Shown in pieces: positions 38,450 through 47,465 of a stretch of DNA of 64,000 bases (the stretch's first letter is position 1; each line of letters starts with the position of its first letter). The position numbers were made by a program, and so were the translations under genes. The stretch comes from Stackebrandtia endophytica (GTDB taxonomy: Bacteria; Actinomycetota; Actinomycetes; Mycobacteriales; Micromonosporaceae), in NCBI RefSeq assembly GCF_006716355.1, contig NZ_VFOW01000001.1, positions 3,472,001 through 3,536,000 on the forward strand, written 5' to 3'. The notes under the pieces are model-generated. The model ran no database searches, was not told the DNA's origin, and saw nothing but the letters and a program-made list of their open reading frames with translations.

Positions 38450-39427
38450 ATGTTGCAGGCCCTCGGCGTGACGGAATCCGATGAGGAGCTGTACCGCGCG
38501 TTGCTGAGAGCACCCGGTGCCACCGGGGAGGAACTGTCGGCGACCGTCAGACGCCCGGTGGCCGAGATCCGGCGCGGACTGCGACGGCTCGAAGACCTCG
38601 GCCTGGTTTCCCGGTTGGCCGGATCACCCATCCGGTTCTCCCCGACCCGACCCGACGTCGCCGTGGAGGTCCTCGTCGCGATGCGCCAGCGTGAACTCGT
38701 GCAGGCTCAGGCGGCGGCCCGCACACTGATGCTCGACATGGCGCCGGAGAACCGCAGCGGACCGGAGGAGCTCGTCGAACTCGTTCACGGTCGACAGGCC
38801 GTCGGGCACCGGTATCGCCAGATGGGCAACACGGTCACCGAGGAACTGCTCGTCCTCGACCGTCCCCCTTACACCGAGCCGCCGGACGGCCCCAACGAAC
38901 CCGAGTTGGCGATGCTGGCACGCGGGGTCAAATGCCGGGGCATCTACGCGCCGGAGGGACTCGAACTGCCCGGCCGGATGGACGAATTGGCCGGGTTGGC
39001 CGCCGCCGGGGAGGAGGCGCGGGTGTCCCCTCTGGTGCCGATGAAACTGGCGATCGCCGACCGGTCCACCGCATTGTTGCCCCTGACGATGGAGCAGGTG
39101 ACCGACCAGGCCCTGGTCGTGCGTGGGCCGACGTTGATAGATGCGCTCGTGGCGCTGTTCGAGATGCTGTGGCAGTTGGCCATCCCGTTGGCCGACGTCG
39201 ATCCGACGCAGCCCGAGCAGGCGGTTCTGGCGAAGTCGGTCCTGTCCGATACCCAGCAGCGGTTGCTGTCGTTGCTGGCCGCCGGGTTGAGCGATCGAGC
39301 CATCGCACGGGAGTTGTCGGTCAGCCCGCGAACGTTGAGTCGCCAGCTGGCGTTGCTCACCGAGAACCTGGGGGTGCAGAGTCGCTTTCAAGCGGGGGTG
39401 CAGGCCGTGAAACGCGGGCTGCTCTGA
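38450..39427 (+). CDS. TrmB/LuxR-type two-HTH transcriptional regulator
   Basis: 325 aa. The N-terminal winged HTH (EELYRALLRAPGATGEELSATVRRPVAEIRRGLRRLEDLGLVSR) is TrmB-like, the middle is a phospholipase D-like or ligand domain, and the C-terminus is a LuxR HTH (RLLSLLAAGLSDRAIARELSVSPRTLSRQLALL). This architecture is common in actinobacteria near secreted enzymes. It is divergent from the subtilase gene, and the shared 197-bp spacer suggests it controls that gene. ATG 38450 is chosen for the usual N-terminus; the ribosome site is weak. Confidence 0.85.
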   Translation: MLQALGVTESDEELYRALLRAPGATGEELSATVRRPVAEIRRGLRRLEDLGLVSRLAGSPIRFSPTRPDVAVEVLVAMRQRELVQAQAAARTLMLDMAPENRSGPEELVELVHGRQAVGHRYRQMGNTVTEELLVLDRPPYTEPPDGPNEPELAMLARGVKCRGIYAPEGLELPGRMDELAGLAAAGEEARVSPLVPMKLAIADRSTALLPLTMEQVTDQALVVRGPTLIDALVALFEMLWQLAIPLADVDPTQPEQAVLAKSVLSDTQQRLLSLLAAGLSDRAIARELSVSPRTLSRQLALLTENLGVQSRFQAGVQAVKRGLL

Positions 39428-39537
39428 GAGGTCGTCGATGGGGATTCGGTTCGGGCCGCCGAAGAAGGCCGCCCCACCCGGCAGTGGCACCGTGGTCACC
39501 CGCGCCGGCGCATCCGGCGACCGATTCGGTCCATCGA

Positions 39538-39565
39538 GAGCATGTCCGGGTGACCAGACATGCTC
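39538..39565 (+). terminator. Hairpin after the TrmB/LuxR regulator
   Basis: Arms gagcatgtc and gacatgctc (9 bp perfect) with a 10-nt loop, ~110 bp past the stop. Confidence 0.5.
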
Positions 39566-39595
39566 CTTGCCTCCGGCAGAGGTCGCACCATGTGA

Positions 39596-39624
39596 GGTCG
39601 TATCCGGATCAACCGGACACGACC
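39596..39624 (-). terminator. Hairpin after ppa
   Basis: Arms ggtcgtatccgg and ccggacacgacc pair with one mismatch around a 5-nt loop, 10 bp past the ppa stop. Confidence 0.55.
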
Positions 39625-39634
39625 CGCGGTTCGA

Positions 39635-40141
39635 TCAGTGCTCGTCGCCCTCGGCCGCCAACCGGTCGGCTTCCCGCTTGATGGAGCGGTGAATCTCCTC
39701 CTCGGCGGCGGTCCGGCCGACCCAGGTGGCGCCCTCGACGCTCTTGCCCGGTTCCAAGTCCTTGTACACCGTGAAGAAGTGCTCGATCTCCATGCGGTCG
39801 AACTCCGGAACGTGGTGAATGTCGCGCAGATGCTCCTGGCGAGGATCATCGGCGGGCACGCACAGGACCTTGTCGTCGCCGCCCTTTTCATCCCGCATCC
39901 GGAACATGCCGATGGCACGCGCCCGGATCAGACACCCCGGGAAGGTCGGCTCCGGCACCAACACCAGGGCGTCGAGCGGATCACCGTCCTCGCCCAGCGT
40001 GTTCTCGATGAAGCCGTAGTCGGCGGGATACTGGGTCGCCGTGAACAGGGTCCGGTCCAAGCGGATGCGGCCCGTGGCGTGATCCACTTCGTATTTGTTG
40101 CGGTTGCCCTTGGGTATTTCGATGGTGACGTCGAACTCCAC
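39635..40141 (-). CDS. ppa: Inorganic pyrophosphatase, family I
   Basis: 168 aa. [52 protein letters not shown] and [12 protein letters not shown] include all metal-binding Asp residues (DGDPLD) of the soluble family I enzyme, which splits PPi and drives biosynthesis. GTG 40141 gives the expected N-terminus with GGGGAG upstream. It is divergent from dacB with a 57-bp spacer, the same pairing seen in mycobacteria. Confidence 0.95.
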   Translation of the reverse strand: MEFDVTIEIPKGNRNKYEVDHATGRIRLDRTLFTATQYPADYGFIENTLGEDGDPLDALVLVPEPTFPGCLIRARAIGMFRMRDEKGGDDKVLCVPADDPRQEHLRDIHHVPEFDRMEIEHFFTVYKDLEPGKSVEGATWVGRTAAEEEIHRSIKREADRLAAEGDEH

Positions 40142-40198
40142 GCCCGTCTCCCCTTGACTGTGGGTTGGATACGGTGATTCTCGAAGTAGTCTCACTTA

Positions 40199-41611
40199 GT
40201 GGCCACAAGCGTAGATAACAGCCCTGCGAATCAGAGCGATGCACCACACACCGAGGCGTCCCGTTCGAAGCGCCGCCGGTGGCCGGCCGTCCTCGTCGGG
40301 CTGTTCGTGATCCTGTCGATCGCCGTGGCAGTCACTCCCCTCGTCGTCGATGTGACCCCGCCGCCTCAGAACGGCCCGATGCTGTGGCCCTACCTGACCC
40401 AGGACACCGAGTTCGAAGGCCTGGCGGGCCCGTCGGCAGATGCGCCGGTCCCCTCGGCCGAAGGCATCGCCGCCATCTTGGAACCGCACTTCTCGGGCAT
40501 GTCGGGAGACGTCGCGGTGTCGGTTCGCGACGGGCTCACGGGGGAGGAACTGTATAACCGGTCGGCCCAGGAGCCGTTGATTCCGGCTTCCTCCACCAAG
40601 GCGGTCACCGCAGCCGCGGCCCTGGCCGTGTGGGGCAGTGGCTACCGGATCCCGACCCGGGTGGTCGCGGGTACCGAAGCCGGTCAGGTGGTGTTGATCG
40701 CCGGAGGCGACGTCACGCTCACGCGCGAGGGCGCCGGATACTACGAGGACGCCGGGACGCTCGCGGACCTGGCCGAACAGGTGGTCGATCAGCTGGGGTC
40801 GGCGCCGACGACGCTGATCGTCGACACGTCGATCTTCCCCGATGACCCGGTGGCGCCCGGCGTCGACCGGGTGGACATCGCCGATGGGTACACCGCCGAA
40901 CTCACGCCGTTCATGGTCGACGGTGGCCGTACCGAACCGACCGCGCCGAACTATGGGCAACGCTCGCAGGATCCGACCAAGGCCGCCGCCGATCACCTGG
41001 CGGACCTGTTGGGCGGCGCGACCGTCGAATACGGCACCGCGGATCCGCAGGCGGCCGAACTGGGTGTGGTGTATTCGCCGACCATGCAACGCATGGTCGA
41101 GGCCGCGATGGTCACCTCCGACAACCTGTTGGCCGACGCGCTGGCCCGCCAGGCGGCGCTGGGGTGGGGCGCCGAAGCCTCGTTCGCCGGGGGTGCCGCC
41201 GCCACCCTGGAGATCCTGGAGTCGTTGGGGATCTCGACCGAGGGCGTGGCCTTGTACGACGGAAGTGGATTGTCCACCGACAACCTTCTGACCGCGAGTC
41301 TGCTGTCTCAGGTCGTCACCGTGGCGGTCTCCGACGAGGTTCGGGTCACCGGATTGGCCGCGTCGTTCGCGGTCGCCGGTTACAGCGGTTCGCTGGAGCG
41401 ACGGTTCGGGGAAGAGGATCCCGCCCACGGTGAGGTCCGCGCGAAGACCGGCACCCTGTCGCAGGTCAGTTCGCTGACGGGCATGGTGCTCGACGCCGAC
41501 GGACGCTGGCTCACCTTCTCGTTCATCATCAACGGGAAGAACAATCTCTACGAGGCCGAACGCGTCCTGGACAAGGCCGCGACGGCTCTGATCGACTGTG
41601 GATGTTCTTGA
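40199..41611 (+). CDS. dacB: D-alanyl-D-alanine carboxypeptidase/endopeptidase, PBP4 class
   Basis: 470 aa. A short cytoplasmic N-terminus, one signal-anchor helix (WPAVLVGLFVILSIAVAVTPL), and an S13 penicillin-binding domain with the catalytic motifs SSTK (near residue 130), SDN and KTG, plus the long insert typical of PBP4. It trims peptidoglycan side chains or cross-links outside the membrane. The GTG start lies 57 bp from ppa. The phosphoribosyltransferase gene follows after 6 bp. Confidence 0.92.
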   Translation: MATSVDNSPANQSDAPHTEASRSKRRRWPAVLVGLFVILSIAVAVTPLVVDVTPPPQNGPMLWPYLTQDTEFEGLAGPSADAPVPSAEGIAAILEPHFSGMSGDVAVSVRDGLTGEELYNRSAQEPLIPASSTKAVTAAAALAVWGSGYRIPTRVVAGTEAGQVVLIAGGDVTLTREGAGYYEDAGTLADLAEQVVDQLGSAPTTLIVDTSIFPDDPVAPGVDRVDIADGYTAELTPFMVDGGRTEPTAPNYGQRSQDPTKAAADHLADLLGGATVEYGTADPQAAELGVVYSPTMQRMVEAAMVTSDNLLADALARQAALGWGAEASFAGGAAATLEILESLGISTEGVALYDGSGLSTDNLLTASLLSQVVTVAVSDEVRVTGLAASFAVAGYSGSLERRFGEEDPAHGEVRAKTGTLSQVSSLTGMVLDADGRWLTFSFIINGKNNLYEAERVLDKAATALIDCGCS

Positions 41612-41617
41612 TCTCGG

Positions 41618-42172
41618 ATGACTGACCCGCATGACCCGATCGCGACCGCCGCTCGTCTGCTGCGGGAGCGCACCGGCTGGGTGGGGGACCGGTTGGCCAC
41701 CCTGGCGTGGTGGACCGATCCGGAACTGCTCCGAATCCTCGGCCCGGCGCTGGCCGGACTGGCGGCCGAGCGGCGTCCCACTCTGGTGGCCGGGGTTCAA
41801 TCCTCCGGTTATCTGTTGGCGCCGTTGGTGGCCACGCAGCTGGGCGTGGGCATGTTGGGGATCCAGAAACAGCCACAGGCCGACGGGATGATCCTGTTGG
41901 CCACGGTGGAACAGACGCGGGCGGTGGGGGACGCGACCTCACCGACGGAGCTCGTCCTGCCGGGACGGCCCACCGCCGATGACCGGGTGCTGCTGGTCGA
42001 CGACGTCGTCGAGACCGGGGCCCAGGCGGCGGCGGTGCGCGACCTCGTCACGACCGCCGGAGCGACCTGGCTGGGGGTGGTGGCGATGGTCAGTTACCGA
42101 CCCGAGGTTGACTTGGATGTCTTGTCGCTCACCACGATCGGCGAACTCACTCGGACTCGGGACGGCGGCTAG
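41618..42172 (+). CDS. Type I phosphoribosyltransferase-like protein
   Basis: 184 aa. The PRPP-binding signature VLLVDDVVETGAQAAAVRDLV near residue 125 and VAGVQSSGYLLAPLVATQLGVGMLGIQK are those of purine phosphoribosyltransferases (adenine or xanthine type) or pyrimidine-operon regulators. The rest of the protein is short of specific motifs, so the base is unknown. It starts 6 bp after dacB, in the position where mycobacteria carry tilS-hpt, but does not resemble a typical Hpt in its N-terminus. Confidence 0.75.
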   Translation: MTDPHDPIATAARLLRERTGWVGDRLATLAWWTDPELLRILGPALAGLAAERRPTLVAGVQSSGYLLAPLVATQLGVGMLGIQKQPQADGMILLATVEQTRAVGDATSPTELVLPGRPTADDRVLLVDDVVETGAQAAAVRDLVTTAGATWLGVVAMVSYRPEVDLDVLSLTTIGELTRTRDGG

Positions 42173-42191
42173 GCCGGGTGGATCGTCCAGG

Positions 42192-42219
42192 CTGGATCAT
42201 CCTGGGTGGATGATTCCAG
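42192..42219 (+). terminator. Hairpin after the phosphoribosyltransferase gene
   Basis: Arms ctggatcatcc and ggatgattccag pair with a one-base bulge over a 5-nt loop, 20 bp past the stop. Confidence 0.55.
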
Positions 42220-42263
42220 GGGGCACCTTGGGCTTTCCGACGGTCGTGCCGTTGCCTCCCGTA

Positions 42264-42311
42264 GGGCCATACCTTTGCTTTCCTGAAGGGCCATACCTTT
42301 GCTTTCCTGAA
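42264..42311. repeat. Perfect 24-bp direct tandem repeat
   Basis: Two identical 24-bp copies (42264-42287 and 42288-42311), each with gggccatacc and ttgctttcctgaa. The second flows into aggaaagg, which can pair with ctttcct. It lies about 65 bp before the GHL10 gene, so it may be an operator or a young duplication. Confidence 0.85.
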
Positions 42312-42373
42312 GGAAAGGTGCAATGCTGACCCCCTTCATTGATGCTTTTCTACATATCTGTAAGGAGCGCCAG

Positions 42374-44032
42374 ATGCCAGATACCCGACCCGGTTGGCTG
42401 TCGCGCCGTCGAGTCCTGGGCGCCGCGGGCGCGGCGGCCGCCGGTGGAGCGACACTGTGGACGGCCGGGGTGGCCATGGCGGACACCACCACCGACCACC
42501 ACGTCGACCCCGAGCCGGAGTGTTCGGTGGACCCCGCTCACCCCGCCGAGCAGTTCCGCGCCTCCTGGATCGCCGGTGTGGTCAACATCGACTGGCCGTC
42601 CACCACCGGTCTGGACGCCGAAACCCAGCAGGCGGAGTACCTGCGGTGGCTCGACGACGCTCGGGACTTCCGGCTCAACGCGGTCATCACCCAGATCCGG
42701 CCCACCGCCGACGCCTTCTGGCCCTCGCCGCACGAGCCGTGGTCGCGGTGGCTGACCGGCGAACAGGGCGGCGACCCCGGCTACGACCCGCTGGAGTTCG
42801 CGGTCAAGGCCACCCACGACGCGGGCATGGACTTCCACGCCTGGTTCAACCCCTACCGGGTGTCGATGCCCACCTCCTCGGGCGACGTCGGCGGCGACCC
42901 GTCACAGCTGCACGAGTCCCACCCGGCGCGTCAGAACCCCGACTGGGTGGTCGCCTACCCGAAGACCGGTGCGGCGACCCGGTTGTACTACAACCCGGGC
43001 ATTCCCGAGGTTCGGGAACACGTCATCGAAGCGATGCTGCACGCCGTCGAGAACTACGACATCGACGCGGTTCACTTCGACGACTACTTCTACCCGTACC
43101 CGTCCGGCACCGAGGACTTCGACGACGACGAGGCCTACGCCCAGTACGGCGGGGACTTCGCGACCAAGGCCGACTGGCGGCGCGACAACACCGATCAGCT
43201 GATCCAGGAGTTCAACCGTCGGGTCAAGCAGATCAAGCCGTGGGTCCGGTTCGGAGTGAGCCCGTTCGGCGTGTGGCGCAACATCGCCGACGACCCCGAG
43301 GGCTCCGACACCCGGGCCGGAGCACCCACATACGACGTCCTCTTCGCCGACACCCGCAAGTGGATCCGCGAAGGCTGGATCGACTACATCGCGCCGCAGA
43401 TCTACTGGGCGATGTCGCTGGAGGTCGCGTCGTACTCGGTGCTGGCGAAATGGTGGAGCGAGGTGTGCGAGGGCACCGACTGTCAGCTGATCCTCGGTGA
43501 GGCCACCTACAAGGTCAACGTGGACGAGGCGTCCCCGGAGTGGAAGAACGATCCGCGGGAGCTGCTCAACCACCTGACCCTGTGCCGGGAGTACCCCAAC
43601 ATCTCCGGCAACGCCTACTTCTCGGCGAACTCGGTGCGCGACGACCAGTTGAACGCGATGACTCTGCTGCGCGACGAGCACTACCGCACGCCCGCGCTGG
43701 TGCCGGCCTCTCCGCACCTGGGTGGCAACCAGCCCAAACCACCGAAGGTCAGCTCGCTGACGTGGAGCGACGGTCGGTACGTGCTCGAATGGCGTCCGCA
43801 CAACCGACGCAAGGGCATCGACGAGGTCACCCGGTACGCGATCTACACCGTCGACGGCGATCCCGGTGACTGTGGTTTCGGCGACGGCACGCACCTCGTG
43901 GCGGTCGTTCCCCACGATTCCGATGTGCCGGTACAGCGGTTCACCTGGGAGGCGGCGGAGTCCGATGACCGGGTCTTCGCGATCAAGTCGTTGAGTCGGA
44001 CCTGGCAGGCCAGCGGCGAATCGCTCGCCTGA
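42374..44032 (+). CDS. Tat-exported GHL10/YngK-like glycoside hydrolase
   Basis: 552 aa. It starts at ATG 42374 after TAAGGAG and carries a twin-arginine signal peptide (SRRRVLGAAGAAAAGGATL). The mature part resembles GHL10/YngK proteins: FRASWIAGVVNIDWPS, NAVITQIRPTADAFWPS, HAWFNPYRVS, HFDDYFYPYP and DYIAPQIYWAM, a TIM-barrel with conserved acidic residues. A C-terminal beta domain follows (~460-552). Members are thought to hydrolyse glycans, possibly cell-wall linked, but the substrate is unproven. Confidence 0.88.
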   Translation: MPDTRPGWLSRRRVLGAAGAAAAGGATLWTAGVAMADTTTDHHVDPEPECSVDPAHPAEQFRASWIAGVVNIDWPSTTGLDAETQQAEYLRWLDDARDFRLNAVITQIRPTADAFWPSPHEPWSRWLTGEQGGDPGYDPLEFAVKATHDAGMDFHAWFNPYRVSMPTSSGDVGGDPSQLHESHPARQNPDWVVAYPKTGAATRLYYNPGIPEVREHVIEAMLHAVENYDIDAVHFDDYFYPYPSGTEDFDDDEAYAQYGGDFATKADWRRDNTDQLIQEFNRRVKQIKPWVRFGVSPFGVWRNIADDPEGSDTRAGAPTYDVLFADTRKWIREGWIDYIAPQIYWAMSLEVASYSVLAKWWSEVCEGTDCQLILGEATYKVNVDEASPEWKNDPRELLNHLTLCREYPNISGNAYFSANSVRDDQLNAMTLLRDEHYRTPALVPASPHLGGNQPKPPKVSSLTWSDGRYVLEWRPHNRRKGIDEVTRYAIYTVDGDPGDCGFGDGTHLVAVVPHDSDVPVQRFTWEAAESDDRVFAIKSLSRTWQASGESLA

Positions 44033-44173
44033 CCCCCGTTCGTCGCGCCACGGAACAGTAGGTGGCAGGACAGTTTCTGAGGGCCGGTGGTGTTCGGGTT
44101 TCGAACTCCACCGGCTTCTCCCGGCCTTCTTCGATGTGGAGGGTCGGCGGCTGCCGGTCACCCTCTGCATCAC

Positions 44174-44202
44174 GAACGTGTCCGGGGCCCCCGGACACGT
44201 TC
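44174..44202. terminator. Bidirectional terminator
   Basis: Arms gaacgtgtccggg and cccggacacgttc form a 13-bp perfect stem with a 3-nt loop between the convergent GHL10 and cyclase genes. Confidence 0.8.
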
Positions 44203-44213
44203 CCACAAGTCGA

Positions 44214-45818
44214 TCATCGGTGGGCGGGCATCCAGCTCAACCGCGGTAGCGGTGGCTTGCTGGCAGCCGGCTGCGGTCGCGCCACCGGAGCATTCTCCCC
44301 AATTTTCTGGCGCTGGTGATCGGCGTACCAACGTACCGGCGCCGGAAGGCGGTACACCGCCTCGCCGCCGTCACGGTGGATATCCACAAGTGACAGGTCA
44401 ACGAGGTTGATCAGAGCGTCGAGTGCGGCGGCGGCACCACCACAGAGTCGTTCGACCTCGTCCACGCCGGCCGCCGCCGGCCAGGCCGACAGCGCCCGCA
44501 GTAGGTGCGCCGCTCGCGGTGACAGTTGGTCGTGCACCTGGTCAAGCAACGCCGACAGTTCACCGCGAGAGTCCAAGAGCGCCAGCTTCTCGGCTCGCAG
44601 TTTGCGCAGTAGCCTATCGGCGCCCATCAATGGCAGTGCCGAGGCCAAAATGCTCACCGCCGGTGGAAAACCATCCACATAGGCGGCGAGTTCGGTGCAG
44701 TCGCCCGGGTCGATGCCTCCCGAGGCGGCCATCGCGTGTCGCCGCATGAGTGCTGCGGCATCGGATACCGCCATCGTGGGCAGTGCCCACTTGACCTCTC
44801 CGACCAGGCCCAATGGTTGACGCGATGTGGACAGGACTCGTACACCCGAACATTCCGCCAGCAGCCGAGAGATCGGTGCCGCGTGATGATCGCGTGTTCC
44901 ATCGAGGACGATCAGGCATTCCCTGCCGCGCAGCGACTCGATGACACAGTCCAGCAACGGGCGAAACGGGTCGTCGCGGAATCCGCACGCGGCGGTCAGC
45001 GCCGACCCAAGATCCTGGTACGCCGAGAGATCGGCGTACCACGCTCCGTCCCGATAGGAGGTAGCCTCTCGGCGGGCGAGATGCTGGACCAGCCGTGACT
45101 TGCCGGTCTTCGGCAATGCGGTGACACTGATCAGTCGATGGCCGGACAGCAGGCGGGTCAGTTCGCTCTGCTCGGCGTGACGACCGATGAACTGGTCGGG
45201 CTCGGCGGGCAGGTTGTGCTGGCGCCGCTCCAGTTCGGGTGGCGGAAACCTACGCGGTAGCGCGGGTGTCGCGAGTTGATGTAGGTGTTCGTTGTCGTCG
45301 AAGCCGCGAAGCCGGAAGTTGCCCAGACTCGTCACCGACAAGGAATCGGGCAACCGACTCGCGGCATCTAGTGTGGATTGCGTACATAGGATCTGATCAC
45401 CGTGGGCGGCGGCGCACACGCGAGCGGCGCGATGCACGATCGACGACGCGTAGCCCTGGTTGTCGGGGATCGCGTATCCGGTGTGGATGCCGATGCGGAC
45501 CCGCGGTCGTGCCGGACGACGCCACCGATCCGCTGTGGGCCAGGGATGACCGGTCAGAGTCTCCTGCGCCGTCACCGCCGCGTCGATGGCGTCGAACGCG
45601 TTGGCGAAGACGACGAAGAAGGAATCCCCCTCGGTCAGCAGTTCACTGCCTTCCCTGCAGGAGAACACCTTTCGAAGTAGCCGCCGGTGGTCGTGCAGAA
45701 CCTTTCGATAGTCCTCACCCAGCTCACACGCGAACCGTGTCGATCCCTCAATATCGGTGAACAGAAAAGTGACCACTCCGCTGGGAAGATCGCCTCCCGG
45801 CGTTGTCAAGCTGCCCAC
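44214..45818 (-). CDS. Class III nucleotide cyclase domain fused to a STAND-type NTPase
   Basis: 534 aa. Residues ~15-190 are a class III cyclase domain: VTFLFTDIEGSTRFA and EGDSFFVVFANAFDA give the metal Asp positions, and IGIHTGYAIPDNQGYASSIVHRAAR the C-terminal half, where the usual Asn of NRAAR is His. Residues ~220-500 are a NB-ARC/AfsR-like NTPase with P-loop TALPKTGKSRLVQ and a Walker B-like LIVLDGTRD. No LuxR domain follows. GTG 45818 is used for its GAGGAGG site. A signalling or regulatory role is inferred; catalysis is uncertain. Confidence 0.78.
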   Translation of the reverse strand: MGSLTTPGGDLPSGVVTFLFTDIEGSTRFACELGEDYRKVLHDHRRLLRKVFSCREGSELLTEGDSFFVVFANAFDAIDAAVTAQETLTGHPWPTADRWRRPARPRVRIGIHTGYAIPDNQGYASSIVHRAARVCAAAHGDQILCTQSTLDAASRLPDSLSVTSLGNFRLRGFDDNEHLHQLATPALPRRFPPPELERRQHNLPAEPDQFIGRHAEQSELTRLLSGHRLISVTALPKTGKSRLVQHLARREATSYRDGAWYADLSAYQDLGSALTAACGFRDDPFRPLLDCVIESLRGRECLIVLDGTRDHHAAPISRLLAECSGVRVLSTSRQPLGLVGEVKWALPTMAVSDAAALMRRHAMAASGGIDPGDCTELAAYVDGFPPAVSILASALPLMGADRLLRKLRAEKLALLDSRGELSALLDQVHDQLSPRAAHLLRALSAWPAAAGVDEVERLCGGAAAALDALINLVDLSLVDIHRDGGEAVYRLPAPVRWYADHQRQKIGENAPVARPQPAASKPPLPRLSWMPAHR

Positions 45819-46478
45819 TGAAACCTCCTCTTCCCCCGTGGGCAATGCGCAGTCCGTTCGCAATGGAACGCAAAGCGCGTGGTTTGGCGACTGTGAGAAG
45901 CTGTCTTCGGCCCTGCTGTTCTGTTGCGCGTCGACCAGACGGGCACCTCGCGGCGTTGTCGGAATCCCTGCATACAACACCGGTATGCAGGCATCCCTCC
46001 GCCTTGCGAATGCACTCGCCTGGTCCGCCGCTCACGACGAACGAGGACCAAAGACAGCTTCTTAACCGCGATTCGCGGCCGTCAAAACGCTACGAGGACG
46101 ATAAAGCCGCCCTTTCTGCCGCTTCATCAGAGGCCGTCGTGCGAAACAAACGCTTGTCGTGACGGCAAGAGAACCTTGTGGTCGGCGCCCGCCTCGGCCG
46201 CTGGATGTCCACCGGCACACCGACTCTCCCCATTTCTCCCCTGACACGCAACCAATTGTTCGACCGGCCCGGCGATTCGATCACGACCGGGCCCGTCGGA
46301 AAAACGATCCCGCGCTCATTCGGTTGCGATCTGACCACAAGCGGCTGATGATTCCCGGGATAACACGCCAGTTGCGCAGGGCCCTTACATCGTTTGTGTC
46401 ACGGATTGCCCACTCGGGGGTACCGCCTACGCGGGTGGGGGGTGGCGTGTCCGGCCGCAATAGGGGATACTCGCGGAC
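45819..46478. other. Divergent intergenic region with inverted repeat
   Basis: About 660 bp between the cyclase and transglycosylase genes with no convincing gene. A 9-bp perfect inverted repeat with 7-bp spacer lies at 45967-45991 (cctgcatac / gtatgcagg). Confidence 0.5.
45967..45991. promoter_or_regulatory. Inverted repeat upstream of the cyclase gene
   Basis: Perfect 9-bp arms cctgcatac and gtatgcagg, 7-nt spacer, about 150 bp before the cyclase start. Possible operator; no protein binding it is known. Confidence 0.35.
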
Positions 46479-47399
46479 GTGGCGGCGTGGACAACGATCC
46501 CCAAGCGGGTCAAGACCGGTGTCGGACGTGCCCTGAAAACGGTTCGTCGACTGCTCCGTCAGATGTGGACCACCATTCGCCGACCCGGCGGCCGGATCGT
46601 CACTCAGGCGATGCTGACCGTCGGGGTCATCGCCGGCCTCATCGGGCTCGCCGTATACGCCGTTCCCCACTCCGGCCCGGACTGGGCGTACGGCGAAGAG
46701 GTCTCCCAGACCACGACCGAACCGGCCGACTCGCCGTTGGCGCTGCCGCCGGGGCTGGACGCGGTGCCCGGCGCCCCCGGTATCCCCGGCCCCTCGCAGG
46801 ACCAACTCACCGACACCAACACCGGTGAGGACGAACTGTTGCGGGCCTGGGCGGATTCGCTGGATCACCTCGGCATTCCCACCCGGGCGCTCCAGGCGTA
46901 CGGAAACGCCGAGATGGTGTTGGCCCAATCGCGGCCGAACTGCAACCTGGCCTGGACGACGCTGGCCGGTATCGGCAGCGTCGAGACCAACCACGGCACC
47001 ACCGGCGGCACCTCGCTCGACGCCGACGGCAAGCCGGTGAAGCCGATCCGGGGACCGGCGTTGGACGGCACCAACAACAACGCGCTGATCCGCGACACCG
47101 ACGGTGGAACCCTCGACGGCGACACCGAGTTCGACCGGGCCGTGGGACCGATGCAGTTCATTCCCGAAACCTGGGAACGTTGGGGCGCCGACGGCGACGG
47201 TGACGGAATCAGCGACCCCAACGACATCGACGATGCCGCCGTCGCCGCCGGGCACTACCTGTGCGCCGACAACCGTGACCTGTCGCGAGCCACCGACTGG
47301 TACACCGCGGTGTTCAGTTACAACCACCTCGATTCCTATGTCCGCGACGTTTACGAACGCGCCGACGACTACGGCAAACGCAGCAAGGTGACCAGCTGA
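46479..47399 (+). CDS. Membrane-anchored lytic transglycosylase, SLT_2 type
   Basis: 306 aa. A basic N-terminus, one membrane helix (~42-65), a Pro-rich linker, then a transglycosylase domain with AGIGSVETNHG (catalytic Glu), AVGPMQFIPETWERWG and SYNHLDSYVRDV. It cuts peptidoglycan glycan strands outside the membrane. The DGDGDGISDPNDIDD segment looks like a calcium-binding loop and is common in this group. GTG start. Confidence 0.9.
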   Translation: MAAWTTIPKRVKTGVGRALKTVRRLLRQMWTTIRRPGGRIVTQAMLTVGVIAGLIGLAVYAVPHSGPDWAYGEEVSQTTTEPADSPLALPPGLDAVPGAPGIPGPSQDQLTDTNTGEDELLRAWADSLDHLGIPTRALQAYGNAEMVLAQSRPNCNLAWTTLAGIGSVETNHGTTGGTSLDADGKPVKPIRGPALDGTNNNALIRDTDGGTLDGDTEFDRAVGPMQFIPETWERWGADGDGDGISDPNDIDDAAVAAGHYLCADNRDLSRATDWYTAVFSYNHLDSYVRDVYERADDYGKRSKVTS

Positions 47400-47465
47400 A
47401 TCACCGACGACGCCCGAACCGGTGACCGCCAGCGGCGACCCTTGGCCCAAGGAGGTAGTAGGTCA

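Noticed and set aside
40196-41800. Minus-strand open frame over dacB (534 codons)
   Set aside because: Antisense to an intact PBP4 gene and without any motif.
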